Assembly: GCA_049966775.1 (NCBI GenBank)
Contig: JBMFTZ010000027.1
Coordinates: forward strand, 1 to 12,087
Direction: 5' to 3'
DNA: 12,087 bases
From: JAKAWW01 sp049966775
GTDB lineage: Archaea; Micrarchaeota; Micrarchaeia; Micrarchaeales; Micrarchaeaceae
The position numbers were made by a program, and so were the translations under genes. This document shows positions 1 through 6,078 of the stretch, piece by piece (position 1 is the stretch's first letter; each line of letters opens with the position of its first letter). The notes under the pieces were generated by a model. It had not been told where the DNA came from and ran no database searches. It saw only the letters and a list, made by a program, of their open reading frames with translations.

Positions 1-30
1 TCCTACTAATAAAATCATGAAAGAAAAAGA

Positions 31-58
31 ATAAATAGCATACCTACACATTATATGG
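31..58 (+). promoter_or_regulatory. Putative leuS promoter, A/T-rich TATA-like elements
   Basis: Two A/T-rich TATA-like stretches precede leuS: one around 31-38 (ATAAATAG) and one at 51-56 (TTATAT). Archaeal transcription usually starts about 25-27 nt after the centre of the box. The first would therefore give a leader of about 20 nt containing the GGTG at 74-77. The second would give a start almost at the ATG at 83, a leaderless message. The choice cannot be made from sequence alone. The rest of 1-61 shows no recognisable gene. Confidence 0.35.
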
Positions 59-73
59 TAATTGCTTTTTTGC

Positions 74-77
74 GGTG
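74..77 (+). promoter_or_regulatory. Ribosome-binding site of leuS (GGTG)
   Basis: GGTG lies 5 nt before the ATG at 83 and can pair with the CACC core at the 3' end of archaeal 16S rRNA. The same GGTG-plus-5-nt arrangement is seen before eL21 and before the GTG start of topA, so it looks like this genome's preferred signal. It argues for the start at 83 rather than the in-frame TTG at 62. Confidence 0.6.
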
Positions 78-82
78 CCGAT

Positions 83-2965
83 ATGATCGATTACAAAGGT
101 ATAGAAAAGAAATGGCAGAAAGCATGGGCTGACGCAAAGCTGTTTGAAGCGGAGCCAAACGACAAGAAGGCGCTCATGGTGACTGCCGCCATGCCGTATA
201 CCAATTCTTTACTCCACATCGGTCATCTGCGCACTTATGCGACCGCGGATTTCTATGCGAGGTATATGCGAATGAAGGGCTACAACGTGCTCTTCCCGAT
301 GGCTTTCCATGCAACCGGAACGCCAGTCATATCTTTTGCAAAAAGGGTGCGCAACAGAGATCCTGAAATATTAAACGATTTTAAGGCCCTCCACATAAGC
401 GACGAGGACATAGAGAAGATGGTCGATCCGCAGTTTATAGTGGACTTTTTTTCTAATGAGACAAGGAAGGGCATGAAGAGAGCGGGTTTTGGCATAGACT
501 GGCGGAGGACGTTCAACACTATAGACCCACTTTTCAGCAAGATGATTGAGTGGCAGTTCTACAAACTAAAGGAGAAGGGGCTCCTTACGCAGGGCAGCCA
601 CCCGGTAGGCTGGTGCCCGAACGAAAACAACGCCGTGGGACAGCACGACACGGAGCATGACGTTCAACCCGAGATAGACACCATCACTGTAATCAAATTT
701 AGGGAGCCTGAGAGCGGCATCGTGTTCGGCTGCGCGACCTACAGGCCTGAAACAATTTACGGGGTGACAAACCTTTTCGTGAATGAAAACGGCACGTATG
801 TAATAGCAAGCATAGGCAATGAGAAGTATTACATGGCGAAGGATGCTGCAGAAGCACTAAAATACCAGATGAAGATAGATGTGGAGAGCGAAGTCAAAGG
901 CCATGAGCTGATCGGCAAGAAAGCGGTCAACCCTGTTACTAATGAGACAGTTGCGGTGCTCCCGGGCTTCTTCGTAAAGACAGATGTGGGCACAGGGGTG
1001 GTGATGAGCGTGCCTTCGCACGCGCCGTTTGACTACGCGGCGCTTGAAAGACTGAAGGCGAGCGGCTATCCGTTGCCAGACATGGCGTACAAGAAGCTTA
1101 TAGAGATAGAACCGCTAGGCTCTGGAGTGGGCATAGGGCGCTCGCTTAGCGATGTCAACGCTGGCGATGCAAAAGTGGAGCATCCGGACATTCCGGCACT
1201 TGCCTATCTGGAGATATTGCACACGAACCCAAACGCTATTGACGACATGCTCGAATTCGCCACAAAGCTGCTCTACAGGGAAGAATCACATTGGGGGGTT
1301 ATGCTCGTGGGCAAGTACAAGGGCATGAAAGAACCTGATGCTAGGCTGTCGATCAAGAAGGATCTTATCTCAAGCGGCGACGCTATGGAGCTATACGTGC
1401 TGGCCAACGAGGAGCCGGTGTACTGCAGATGCGGCGCTAAGGTGGTTGTAAAATTCGTTGAAAACCAGTGGTTCATAAATTACGGTGACACCAAATGGAA
1501 GGAACACGTAAGAGAGGCATTCAAATCCATCAATATCGTGCCCGCGCTAATGAGACCCGCATTTGAAAGAACCGTAGAATGGATAAATCTAAGAGCTACA
1601 GAAAGGGCAAGCGGCCTAGGCACAAGATTTCCGTTCAACCCGGGGCACATAATAGAGTCGCTTTCGGATTCGACAATATACACGAGCTTCTATACGGTAT
1701 ATCATATACTAAATGCAAATGCGGTAAAGCCTGAGCAGCTTAAGCCGGAGTTCTTTGACTATCTATTCAACGATACGGGCGACGTGGAAAGTGTAGCAAA
1801 ATTGACCGGATTGGATCCTGACGTTGTAAAAAGGTGCAAGGAGTCGCTCGACTACTGGTATGCAAACACCTCAAGGCATTCTGGTCCTGACCTAATTCCG
1901 AACCACTTGACTATGTACGTGTTTATGCATGAGGTGCTGCTTGCCAAGAGGTTCATGCCAAAGCAGATCGTTGTAAACGGATTTGTGCTTTTTGAAGGGG
2001 AGAAGATGAGCAAGAGCCTTGGCAACACCGTGCCCGTAATGGACGGCATAGACACTTTTGGCGCAGACCCGCTGAGATTTGTCGAAATTGCTGGCTCGTC
2101 TATAGGTACCAACACTTCTTTCAACCCGAAGGACGTGGATAGCGTCAAGGCGGGCATTGAATATCTGTATACCACCATATCTGACCTGTACAAGCTGCAA
2201 AGCGGCGAGCTGAAGCACATCGACTATTGGCTTTATTCAAGGCTCAATTCGAAGACAAAGAATGCATCTGCCCTTCTTGACAGCTTCGAGCTCAAGGAAG
2301 CGTATACCGATATTTTCTACAATTCAATCATAGAGCTGAAACAGTACTTCGAGCGAGGCGGAAACAACAAGATTGTGGTGCAGGACTTTTTGGAGAGGAT
2401 CGTGCTCATGCTTACGCCTGTTATGCCGCACGTTGCGGAGGAGCTGTGGCATATGCTGAACAAGGAATCGCTTGTGGCGACTGAAAAATGGCCAGCCGCT
2501 GATGACTCGCTTATCTCTCCAGCCATCGAAAAGATCGAAGACATGATTTCAAGCACAGCGGAAGATGCAAGGAAGGCGATAGCTCTTACTTCCAAGATAG
2601 ACGCAAACAAGGGCAAAAATCCCGTAGAGGCGCACATAATACTTGCGGCAGGCTGGAAGCTTGACGCATACAACGAGCTTGCAAGGGAGCGGAGCATCCA
2701 GGCCGTACTCGGAGACGAGAGGTTCAAAGGCAACAAGGAAGCAGTGGCAAAGTTCCTGCAGCAGTTTTCCAAAAACATCCAGAGCCTGACAGAGCTGCCC
2801 AAAATCAATGAGGGCGACGCGCTAAAGAGCTTTAACGAGGCTGCACAATACCTAAGCGAGAAGCTGGGCATAAAGATTGCGATAGAGAGCGAAAGTGCAT
2901 CAACTTCGCAGCGCGCTAGCAGGGCGTTGCCGGACAAGCCTAGCATAGACGTCATTTATAAATGA
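83..2965 (+). CDS. leuS: Leucyl-tRNA synthetase, archaeal/eukaryotic type
   Basis: Class Ia aminoacyl-tRNA synthetase, 960 residues, which charges tRNA-Leu with leucine in the cytoplasm. Seen in the sequence: the ATP-binding HIGH motif at residues 45-48 after PYTNSLL, the KMSKS loop at 641-645, and the class I catalytic-core segment IESLSDSTIY before it. The inserted CP1 editing domain is present, with a YRPETIYGVTN threonine-region at about 220-230 and the conserved editing Asp in SHAPFDYAAL at residue 317. These features and the length fit the archaeal LeuRS, whose editing domain and C-terminal region differ from the bacterial enzyme. The start at 83 is chosen because of the GGTG site 5 nt upstream; an in-frame TTG at 62 would add 7 residues. 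The stop is followed 4 nt later by a phosphatase gene, so the two are probably cotranscribed. Confidence 0.97.
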   Translation: MIDYKGIEKKWQKAWADAKLFEAEPNDKKALMVTAAMPYTNSLLHIGHLRTYATADFYARYMRMKGYNVLFPMAFHATGTPVISFAKRVRNRDPEILNDFKALHISDEDIEKMVDPQFIVDFFSNETRKGMKRAGFGIDWRRTFNTIDPLFSKMIEWQFYKLKEKGLLTQGSHPVGWCPNENNAVGQHDTEHDVQPEIDTITVIKFREPESGIVFGCATYRPETIYGVTNLFVNENGTYVIASIGNEKYYMAKDAAEALKYQMKIDVESEVKGHELIGKKAVNPVTNETVAVLPGFFVKTDVGTGVVMSVPSHAPFDYAALERLKASGYPLPDMAYKKLIEIEPLGSGVGIGRSLSDVNAGDAKVEHPDIPALAYLEILHTNPNAIDDMLEFATKLLYREESHWGVMLVGKYKGMKEPDARLSIKKDLISSGDAMELYVLANEEPVYCRCGAKVVVKFVENQWFINYGDTKWKEHVREAFKSINIVPALMRPAFERTVEWINLRATERASGLGTRFPFNPGHIIESLSDSTIYTSFYTVYHILNANAVKPEQLKPEFFDYLFNDTGDVESVAKLTGLDPDVVKRCKESLDYWYANTSRHSGPDLIPNHLTMYVFMHEVLLAKRFMPKQIVVNGFVLFEGEKMSKSLGNTVPVMDGIDTFGADPLRFVEIAGSSIGTNTSFNPKDVDSVKAGIEYLYTTISDLYKLQSGELKHIDYWLYSRLNSKTKNASALLDSFELKEAYTDIFYNSIIELKQYFERGGNNKIVVQDFLERIVLMLTPVMPHVAEELWHMLNKESLVATEKWPAADDSLISPAIEKIEDMISSTAEDARKAIALTSKIDANKGKNPVEAHIILAAGWKLDAYNELARERSIQAVLGDERFKGNKEAVAKFLQQFSKNIQSLTELPKINEGDALKSFNEAAQYLSEKLGIKIAIESESASTSQRASRALPDKPSIDVIYK

Positions 2966-2969
2966 TTTC

Positions 2970-3593
2970 ATGGAGCATCTTGCGGAAAAGTTTGACCTTT
3001 TCATTTTCGACTGGGACGGCTCGATAATAAGGCTTTACACGCACGTGCGGTTATACGGCAGGCTCATCAGCGCCTTTGTGAAGCACAGGAAGGCTCCAAA
3101 GCGCTACGACAAGCATTTCGAACCGCCTGAAGAGCTCGAAGCGGAGGAGAACTATCTCGCCTCGCGTTTCCTTAGCTTTTTCGTGGAGAAGCTTAGCAAG
3201 CCGCACCTGAACGACTACGCCAAAGAGCTGCTCGATGAACTTAAGAGCAGGCACAAGAGGATAGCGATTATGTCGAACGGCAACAGGGGTAGAATATTGA
3301 AGAAGATAGAAAAAGCGGGCATTGCAGGGTACTTTGACATGGTGATAAGCGCGAAGGACCTCCATGCAGCAAAGCCAAACCCCGCAGGCATAATGGCCGT
3401 GCTAAAGGCGCTACGGGGGAAACCCAAGAGGAGCATTTATATCGGCGACAAGGCCGACGACATCATTACCGCAAAGTACGCAGGCATCAGCTCATGCGGC
3501 ATTGCTGATGGCTTCGACAGCTATGAAAGGCTGAAAAGCGTAGGCCCTGACTACTTGTTCAGGAACATGAGGGAGTTTTACAGGGCGCTCTGA
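2970..3593 (+). CDS. HAD-superfamily hydrolase (phosphoglycolate phosphatase-like)
   Basis: A 207-residue soluble haloacid-dehalogenase-fold protein, probably a magnesium-dependent small-molecule phosphatase. All four HAD motifs are visible: motif I DWDGS with the nucleophile D14 and the acid/base D16; motif II Ser102 in IMSNGN; motif III Lys135 in AAKPNP; motif IV GDKADD with D160, D163 and D164. The segment between motifs I and II (about residues 20-95) is mainly helical with charged residues, as expected for a C1-type cap, which usually sets substrate choice. The substrate cannot be read from the sequence; phosphoglycolate is only the commonest annotation for this type. The gene starts 4 nt after the leuS stop without a clear ribosome-binding site, which suggests translational coupling. 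No functional link between the two products is evident. Confidence 0.85.
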   Translation: MEHLAEKFDLFIFDWDGSIIRLYTHVRLYGRLISAFVKHRKAPKRYDKHFEPPEELEAEENYLASRFLSFFVEKLSKPHLNDYAKELLDELKSRHKRIAIMSNGNRGRILKKIEKAGIAGYFDMVISAKDLHAAKPNPAGIMAVLKALRGKPKRSIYIGDKADDIITAKYAGISSCGIADGFDSYERLKSVGPDYLFRNMREFYRAL

Positions 3594-3616
3594 AGGCGCA
3601 CCTGCGCTAGCATTGC

Positions 3617-3640
3617 GCTGAGGCAGGATTTTCCCTCAGC
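3617..3640 (+). terminator. Hairpin after the leuS-HAD operon
   Basis: A perfect 7-bp inverted repeat (GCTGAGG at 3617-3623, CCTCAGC at 3634-3640) encloses a 10-nt loop that itself carries TTTT. It lies 24 nt after the HAD stop and before the next promoter. No long T-run follows immediately, so it may be an RNA-processing or stability element rather than a true terminator. Confidence 0.4.
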
Positions 3641-3657
3641 ATGATAGTATGCAAAGG

Positions 3658-3670
3658 TTTTTAAATATAA
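3658..3670 (+). promoter_or_regulatory. TATA-box promoter of the TRAM gene
   Basis: The sequence TTTTTAAATATAA is a strong archaeal TATA element. It is preceded by a purine-rich stretch (GCAAAGG) in the position of the TFB-recognition element. Transcription would start near 3690, giving a leader of about 45 nt before the ATG at 3737. Confidence 0.6.
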
Positions 3671-3736
3671 AAGAAAATATCTTAACAGATACGGAGTAAG
3701 GCGGAATCGCTAATTCTACGTATGAGAGAGATATAA

Positions 3737-4030
3737 ATGGTAGACAGTGAAGAAGAAGGAAATGAAAATAGAGAAGAAAGCGCAGAAGGCGAAGGCAGGG
3801 AGGAAGGCAGGCGCGGCATGCACATGAAGCCCAGCTATTTTATGCCCAAACCAGTAAAGGTGGGGGACGAGATAGATGTGAGCATAATCGCGGTAGGCTC
3901 CAAGGGCGACGGCATTGCAAAGAAGGACGGCTTTGTGATATTTGTGCCCAACGCTAAGGAGGGGGAGCAGATAAGAGTAAGAATAACAGAGGTAAAAGCC
4001 AGGTCTGCGAACGCTGAAAGGATATCTTGA
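3737..4030 (+). CDS. TRAM-domain RNA-binding protein with acidic N-terminal tail
   Basis: A 97-residue protein. Residues about 38-95 form a TRAM domain, a small OB-like beta barrel that binds RNA: it begins PVKVGDEIDV, continues with the diagnostic GSKGDGIAKKDGFVIFVPNA stretch, and ends with a basic ITEVKAR strand. Free-standing TRAM proteins are common in archaea and are thought to act as RNA chaperones similar to bacterial cold-shock proteins. Unusual here is a 27-residue extension with 11 acidic residues among the first 26. If translation instead began at Met28 (3818) or Met30 (3824), only the core would be made. The ATG at 3737 has only a weak purine-rich GAGAG upstream, so the start is uncertain. 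The gene has its own promoter and is followed by a T-rich stretch, so it is probably monocistronic. Confidence 0.85.
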   Translation: MVDSEEEGNENREESAEGEGREEGRRGMHMKPSYFMPKPVKVGDEIDVSIIAVGSKGDGIAKKDGFVIFVPNAKEGEQIRVRITEVKARSANAERIS

Positions 4031-4035
4031 GCATC

Positions 4036-4044
4036 TTTTAAATA
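4036..4044 (+). promoter_or_regulatory. TATA-box promoter of the uS15-eS1 operon
   Basis: TTTTAAATA begins 5 nt after the stop of the TRAM gene. Initiation about 25 nt downstream would be near 4067, giving a leader of about 39 nt to the uS15 start at 4106. Confidence 0.55.
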
Positions 4045-4062
4045 TTTTTATTTTTAATTTTA
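4045..4062 (+). terminator. T-rich terminator of the TRAM gene
   Basis: Three runs of three to five T residues separated by one or two A residues follow the TRAM stop by 15 nt. Archaeal RNA polymerase commonly terminates at such T-rich tracts without a hairpin. The tract overlaps the downstream side of the next promoter, so part of the T-richness may instead reflect that promoter. Confidence 0.35.
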
Positions 4063-4105
4063 TGTTGCAGCTTTTATGCTTTATCAGTAATGCAGGGAAT
4101 TGCAT

Positions 4106-4567
4106 ATGGCTAGGATACATTCAAAAAAGAAGGGCAAGTCAAAATCAAGGAAGCCACCTTTGGGCAATGCCACGGCGCCTGACGTGGACAAGGCAAAGAT
4201 AGAAGAGATAATAGTTGGCTACGCCAAGCAAGGCATGAGCCCCGCGCTTATAGGCGCGAAGCTAAAGAGGGAGCACAACGTGCTATACATAAAGCACGCC
4301 ATGGGCGAGAGACTCGGCAAAATCCTTGAGGATAAGGGCTTGGCATCGCAGCTGCCCCCGGACATGCTGGATCTAATGAAGAAGGCGGTCAACATGCGCA
4401 CCCACCTTGCGGCAAACAAGGGCGACACTTACAACGCGACAAGGCTCCACAGGATCGAATCTAAGATATGGCGCTTAACCAGATATTACATCAGAAAAAA
4501 AAGGCTGCCGCAGGGCTGGAGATACGATCCCACAACCGCAGAGCTTCTTATAAAGGGCAAGGCGTGA
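4106..4567 (+). CDS. rps15: 30S ribosomal protein uS15
   Basis: A 153-residue small-subunit ribosomal protein that binds the central domain of 16S rRNA. It has the archaeal/eukaryotic architecture: a basic N-terminal extension (MARIHSKKKGKSKS) that bacterial S15 lacks, then the helical S15 core with ESKIWRLTRYY and the C-terminal LPQGWRYDP motif. The start is placed at 4106 because family members begin MAR; an in-frame TTG at 4100 would add only Met-His. AGGGA at 4094-4098 is a plausible ribosome-binding site 7 nt upstream. The stop is separated from eS1 by 4 nt. The uS15-eS1 neighbourhood recurs in archaea, often with a DHH-family or KEOPS-related gene between, which is absent here. Confidence 0.96.
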   Translation: MARIHSKKKGKSKSRKPPLGNATAPDVDKAKIEEIIVGYAKQGMSPALIGAKLKREHNVLYIKHAMGERLGKILEDKGLASQLPPDMLDLMKKAVNMRTHLAANKGDTYNATRLHRIESKIWRLTRYYIRKKRLPQGWRYDPTTAELLIKGKA

Positions 4568-4571
4568 TTGA

Positions 4572-5138
4572 ATGGTTTTGCAGAAAAAAATAGACACATG
4601 GAAGCTCAAAAAATGGTTTACGGTCTACGCCCCGAAGGAGTTCGGCAACGCCCCGATAGGCGAGATGCCCGCCAATGACGAAAAAGCAGCCATAGGGAGG
4701 AATATAATGGTTGGGCTCGACACAATAACTCACAACCCATCAAACGCCTATACAAAAGTGAAATTCAAGGTTGTAAGTGTTGACGGCGCTTCGGCGCACA
4801 CCAAGCTCGTTCAGATAGAACAGCTTAACAGCTATATAAGGTCGCTTGTCAGGCGCTATAGGAGTATAGTATCTGCGGTGCAGATGCTCGACTCCAAGGA
4901 TGGCGCCAAGGTGGTAACCAAGGTTATCGCCATAACTAGAAGCAGGACCGCGCACAGCAAGATAGTGGGCATGCGAAAGGAGATTGAGGGGTTCATGGCT
5001 TCGTTTGTGAAGGACAACGACCTTGAAAGCATAATAAACGCCATAAACGGGAACAAGCTCCAGTCGGAGCTTGCCAGCAGGCTCAGCCACATCGCCCAGA
5101 TAGGCAAGGTTGAGATCAAGAAGCTAGAAGTACATTGA
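4572..5138 (+). CDS. rps3ae: 30S ribosomal protein eS1 (S3Ae)
   Basis: A 188-residue small-subunit protein found in archaea and eukaryotes, located near the mRNA exit on the platform. Recognisable are the N-terminal WKLKKWFTVYAPKEFG signature, IGEMPAND, the central SYIRSLVRRYRS basic segment and the C-terminal GKVEIKKLEVH strand. It is slightly shorter than typical archaeal members of about 195-220 residues, mainly at the C terminus. The ATG follows the uS15 stop by 4 nt. The GGCGTGAT overlapping the uS15 stop resembles the anti-Shine-Dalgarno complement, so translation is probably coupled. Confidence 0.95.
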   Translation: MVLQKKIDTWKLKKWFTVYAPKEFGNAPIGEMPANDEKAAIGRNIMVGLDTITHNPSNAYTKVKFKVVSVDGASAHTKLVQIEQLNSYIRSLVRRYRSIVSAVQMLDSKDGAKVVTKVIAITRSRTAHSKIVGMRKEIEGFMASFVKDNDLESIINAINGNKLQSELASRLSHIAQIGKVEIKKLEVH

Positions 5139-5142
5139 AGTG

Positions 5143-5163
5143 CTTTTCTGCTTTCAGCTTTCT
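5143..5163 (+). terminator. Pyrimidine-rich tract between convergent eS1 and eL21
   Basis: T-rich pyrimidine runs (TTTTCTG, then CTTTC twice) begin 5 nt after the eS1 stop and may end that transcript. The rest of the 84-nt convergent spacer up to 5222 holds no recognisable gene. A 6-bp arm pair (AGTGCT near 5139, AGCACT near 5199) is too far apart to be convincing. Confidence 0.3.
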
Positions 5164-5222
5164 ATAAACAAAGTGTGCGCCCGCATTCTTTTGCGTTTAG
5201 CACTGGTGCAGCGCGTGCATCG

Positions 5223-5513
5223 CTATGCTTTCGCTTTGTCCAGGTGCACTGAGGGCACTACAAGGCGCTTCGTCGCGTTGAACATCTTGAGCTCGACCAC
5301 ATAGGCAGAGCCCCGTTTTTCTATAACTGTACCCACCCTGCCCTTGTAGCGAGGGTGCGGTATGTTCTTGGTGCTACCCTTTGGCACTATCACAACCCTG
5401 TCTCCTATGCTGAATGCCTTTATTACACTGCTGACAGACATCCCTGAAGGCGCATGATGCCTCGCAAGATGCCTTGTCTTCCCTACGAATAAGCCGTTCG
5501 ATCTTTTTGCCAT
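5223..5513 (-). CDS. rpl21e: 50S ribosomal protein eL21
   Basis: A 96-residue large-subunit protein of the eL21 family, specific to archaea and eukaryotes. The basic N terminus (MAKRSNGL, then GKTRHLARHH) is followed by an SH3-like barrel with the family motif IPHPRYKGRVGTVIEKRG at residues about 51-68 and the YVVEL strand. The length matches archaeal members. The start is supported by GGTG at 5519-5522, 5 nt before the ATG. In many archaea eL21 sits upstream of RNA polymerase subunit F. Here it is alone on its strand, convergent with eS1 and divergent from the half-TBP gene, with which it shares an 83-nt promoter region. Confidence 0.95.
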   Translation of the reverse strand: MAKRSNGLFVGKTRHLARHHAPSGMSVSSVIKAFSIGDRVVIVPKGSTKNIPHPRYKGRVGTVIEKRGSAYVVELKMFNATKRLVVPSVHLDKAKA

Positions 5514-5518
5514 GAAAA

Positions 5519-5522
5519 CACC
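5519..5522 (-). promoter_or_regulatory. Ribosome-binding site of eL21
   Basis: GGTG on the minus strand, 5 nt before the eL21 ATG, with the same spacing as at leuS and at the GTG start of topA. Confidence 0.55.
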
Positions 5523-5552
5523 AAAACGAGCACATATGATTATGCGGCTAAG

Positions 5553-5561
5553 GTATTTAAA
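5553..5561. promoter_or_regulatory. Shared near-palindromic TATA box between eL21 and TBP
   Basis: The spacer holds GTATTTAAA on the plus strand, read as TTTAAATAC on the minus strand. On the minus strand it is preceded by TAACC and would start eL21 transcription near 5530, giving a leader of about 15-20 nt. On the plus strand it would start the TBP message near 5583, just before the AGGTG ribosome-binding site. A second A/T-rich element, TATATAAA at 5578-5585, is only about 12 nt before the TBP ATG and is too close to be its own promoter. Confidence 0.5.
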
Positions 5562-5584
5562 GGTTATGAGGCAAATCTATATAA

Positions 5585-5589
5585 AGGTG
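5585..5589 (+). promoter_or_regulatory. Ribosome-binding site of the TBP gene
   Basis: AGGTG lies 7 nt before the ATG at 5597 and fixes this as the start. The single-repeat protein is therefore not a misread fragment of a longer reading frame. Confidence 0.6.
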
Positions 5590-5596
5590 CTAATTA

Positions 5597-5917
5597 ATGC
5601 CTAAACGCCCCGCGCAGATTTCACCGCCGCACAAGCATGTGGTGCTAAAGCCCACCTACAAAGTGGAAAACATAGTAGCCAAGGCAGAGCTGGGCGTCGA
5701 TCTAGACCTGTACAGCCTTGCAAGGTTGTCGCATGACATAGATTACGAACCGGAGCAGTTCCCCGGCGCCATATTCAAGGTGCACGAGCCGAAGGCGGCG
5801 CTGCTGCTGTTCAAGAACGGCAAAATCATATGCACAGGGGCAAGGACAAGAACTGACATAAAGAGGGCGGTAGGGGAGGCGGTAGCACTTGTAAACAGGT
5901 ATCTTTCAACGAGATAG
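5597..5917 (+). CDS. tbp: Single-repeat TATA-binding protein (half-TBP)
   Basis: A 106-residue protein with exactly one TBP repeat, residues about 21-104. Normal archaeal TBP is about 180 residues with two repeats forming an asymmetric saddle on the TATA minor groove. Conserved here are NIVA (N25-A28), the stirrup YEPEQFPG (50-57) with the DNA-kinking Phe55, the second intercalating position Phe72 in LLLFKNGKI, and CTGA (79-82). The EPE stirrup resembles the second repeat of TBP, the one contacted by TFB/TFIIB. Residues 1-20 are a basic, proline-containing extension. The promoter spacer upstream and the non-coding 160 nt downstream contain no trace of another repeat, so the gene is not a simple frameshift. 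It is expected to bind TATA boxes as a homodimer, or with a partner encoded elsewhere. A regulator or degenerate paralogue beside a full TBP is the main alternative. Confidence 0.88.
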   Translation: MPKRPAQISPPHKHVVLKPTYKVENIVAKAELGVDLDLYSLARLSHDIDYEPEQFPGAIFKVHEPKAALLLFKNGKIICTGARTRTDIKRAVGEAVALVNRYLSTR

Positions 5918-5948
5918 ACATTTATTTTGATAAAAACAAACCAAAGCA

Positions 5949-5960
5949 ATATTTAAATAA
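5949..5960 (+). promoter_or_regulatory. TATA-like box downstream of the TBP gene
   Basis: ATATTTAAATAA contains the palindrome ATTTAAAT and lies 32 nt after the TBP stop. No plus-strand protein gene follows. It either drives a small RNA starting near 5980 or is simply an A/T-rich 3' region. On the minus strand it faces the end of the TBP gene and has no obvious use. Confidence 0.35.
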
Positions 5961-5971
5961 CTTCCGAACAA

Positions 5972-6001
5972 AATGTAGTCTACATTAACGCATTGATGCG
6001 T
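5972..6001. repeat. Two adjacent short palindromes
   Basis: AATGTA-gtc-TACATT at 5972-5986 is a 6-bp inverted repeat with a 3-nt centre. One base later ACGCAT-tg-ATGCGT at 5988-6001 is a second 6-bp inverted repeat with a 2-nt centre. The tight centres suit dimeric protein binding sites better than RNA hairpins, although shorter stems with four-base or larger loops could form. Confidence 0.5.
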
Positions 6002-6029
6002 ATTTTCTAAACCCCATTCTCATCCACCC

Positions 6030-6058
6030 GGGCGTATGCTTTGCATACGCCTACTTTT
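6030..6058 (+). terminator. Strong hairpin followed by T-rich sequence
   Basis: GGCGTATGC (6031-6039) and GCATACGCC (6043-6051) form a perfect 9-bp stem around TTT, extendable by a G-U pair, followed by TACTTTTGTTT. It lies between the convergent TBP and methyltransferase genes and points in the plus direction. It resembles an intrinsic terminator, unusual in archaea, where T-tracts alone usually suffice. It could equally be the 3' stem of a small RNA. Confidence 0.5.
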
Positions 6059-6078
6059 GTTTATATCGCACATTAAAG

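Noticed and set aside
1852..2220. Long minus-strand open frames inside leuS (also 2317-2955).
   Set aside because: They lie entirely inside a well-conserved gene whose sense-strand motifs are unmistakable. Antisense open frames of this size are common in such sequence.
5578..5585. TATATAAA as the promoter of the TBP gene.
   Set aside because: It ends 11 nt before the ATG. Archaeal initiation about 25 nt downstream would fall inside the coding region, so the box at 5553-5561 is preferred.
6031..6051. tRNA or tRNA-like element at the GGCGTATGC hairpin.
   Set aside because: It is a single short stem with no T-loop consensus, anticodon arm or matching acceptor stem nearby.
5918..6078. Second TBP repeat lost by frameshift downstream of the half-TBP stop.
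   Set aside because: None of the three forward frames in this stretch shows NIVA, EQFPG or GKxxCTGA-like segments; it is A/T-rich and contains hairpins instead.
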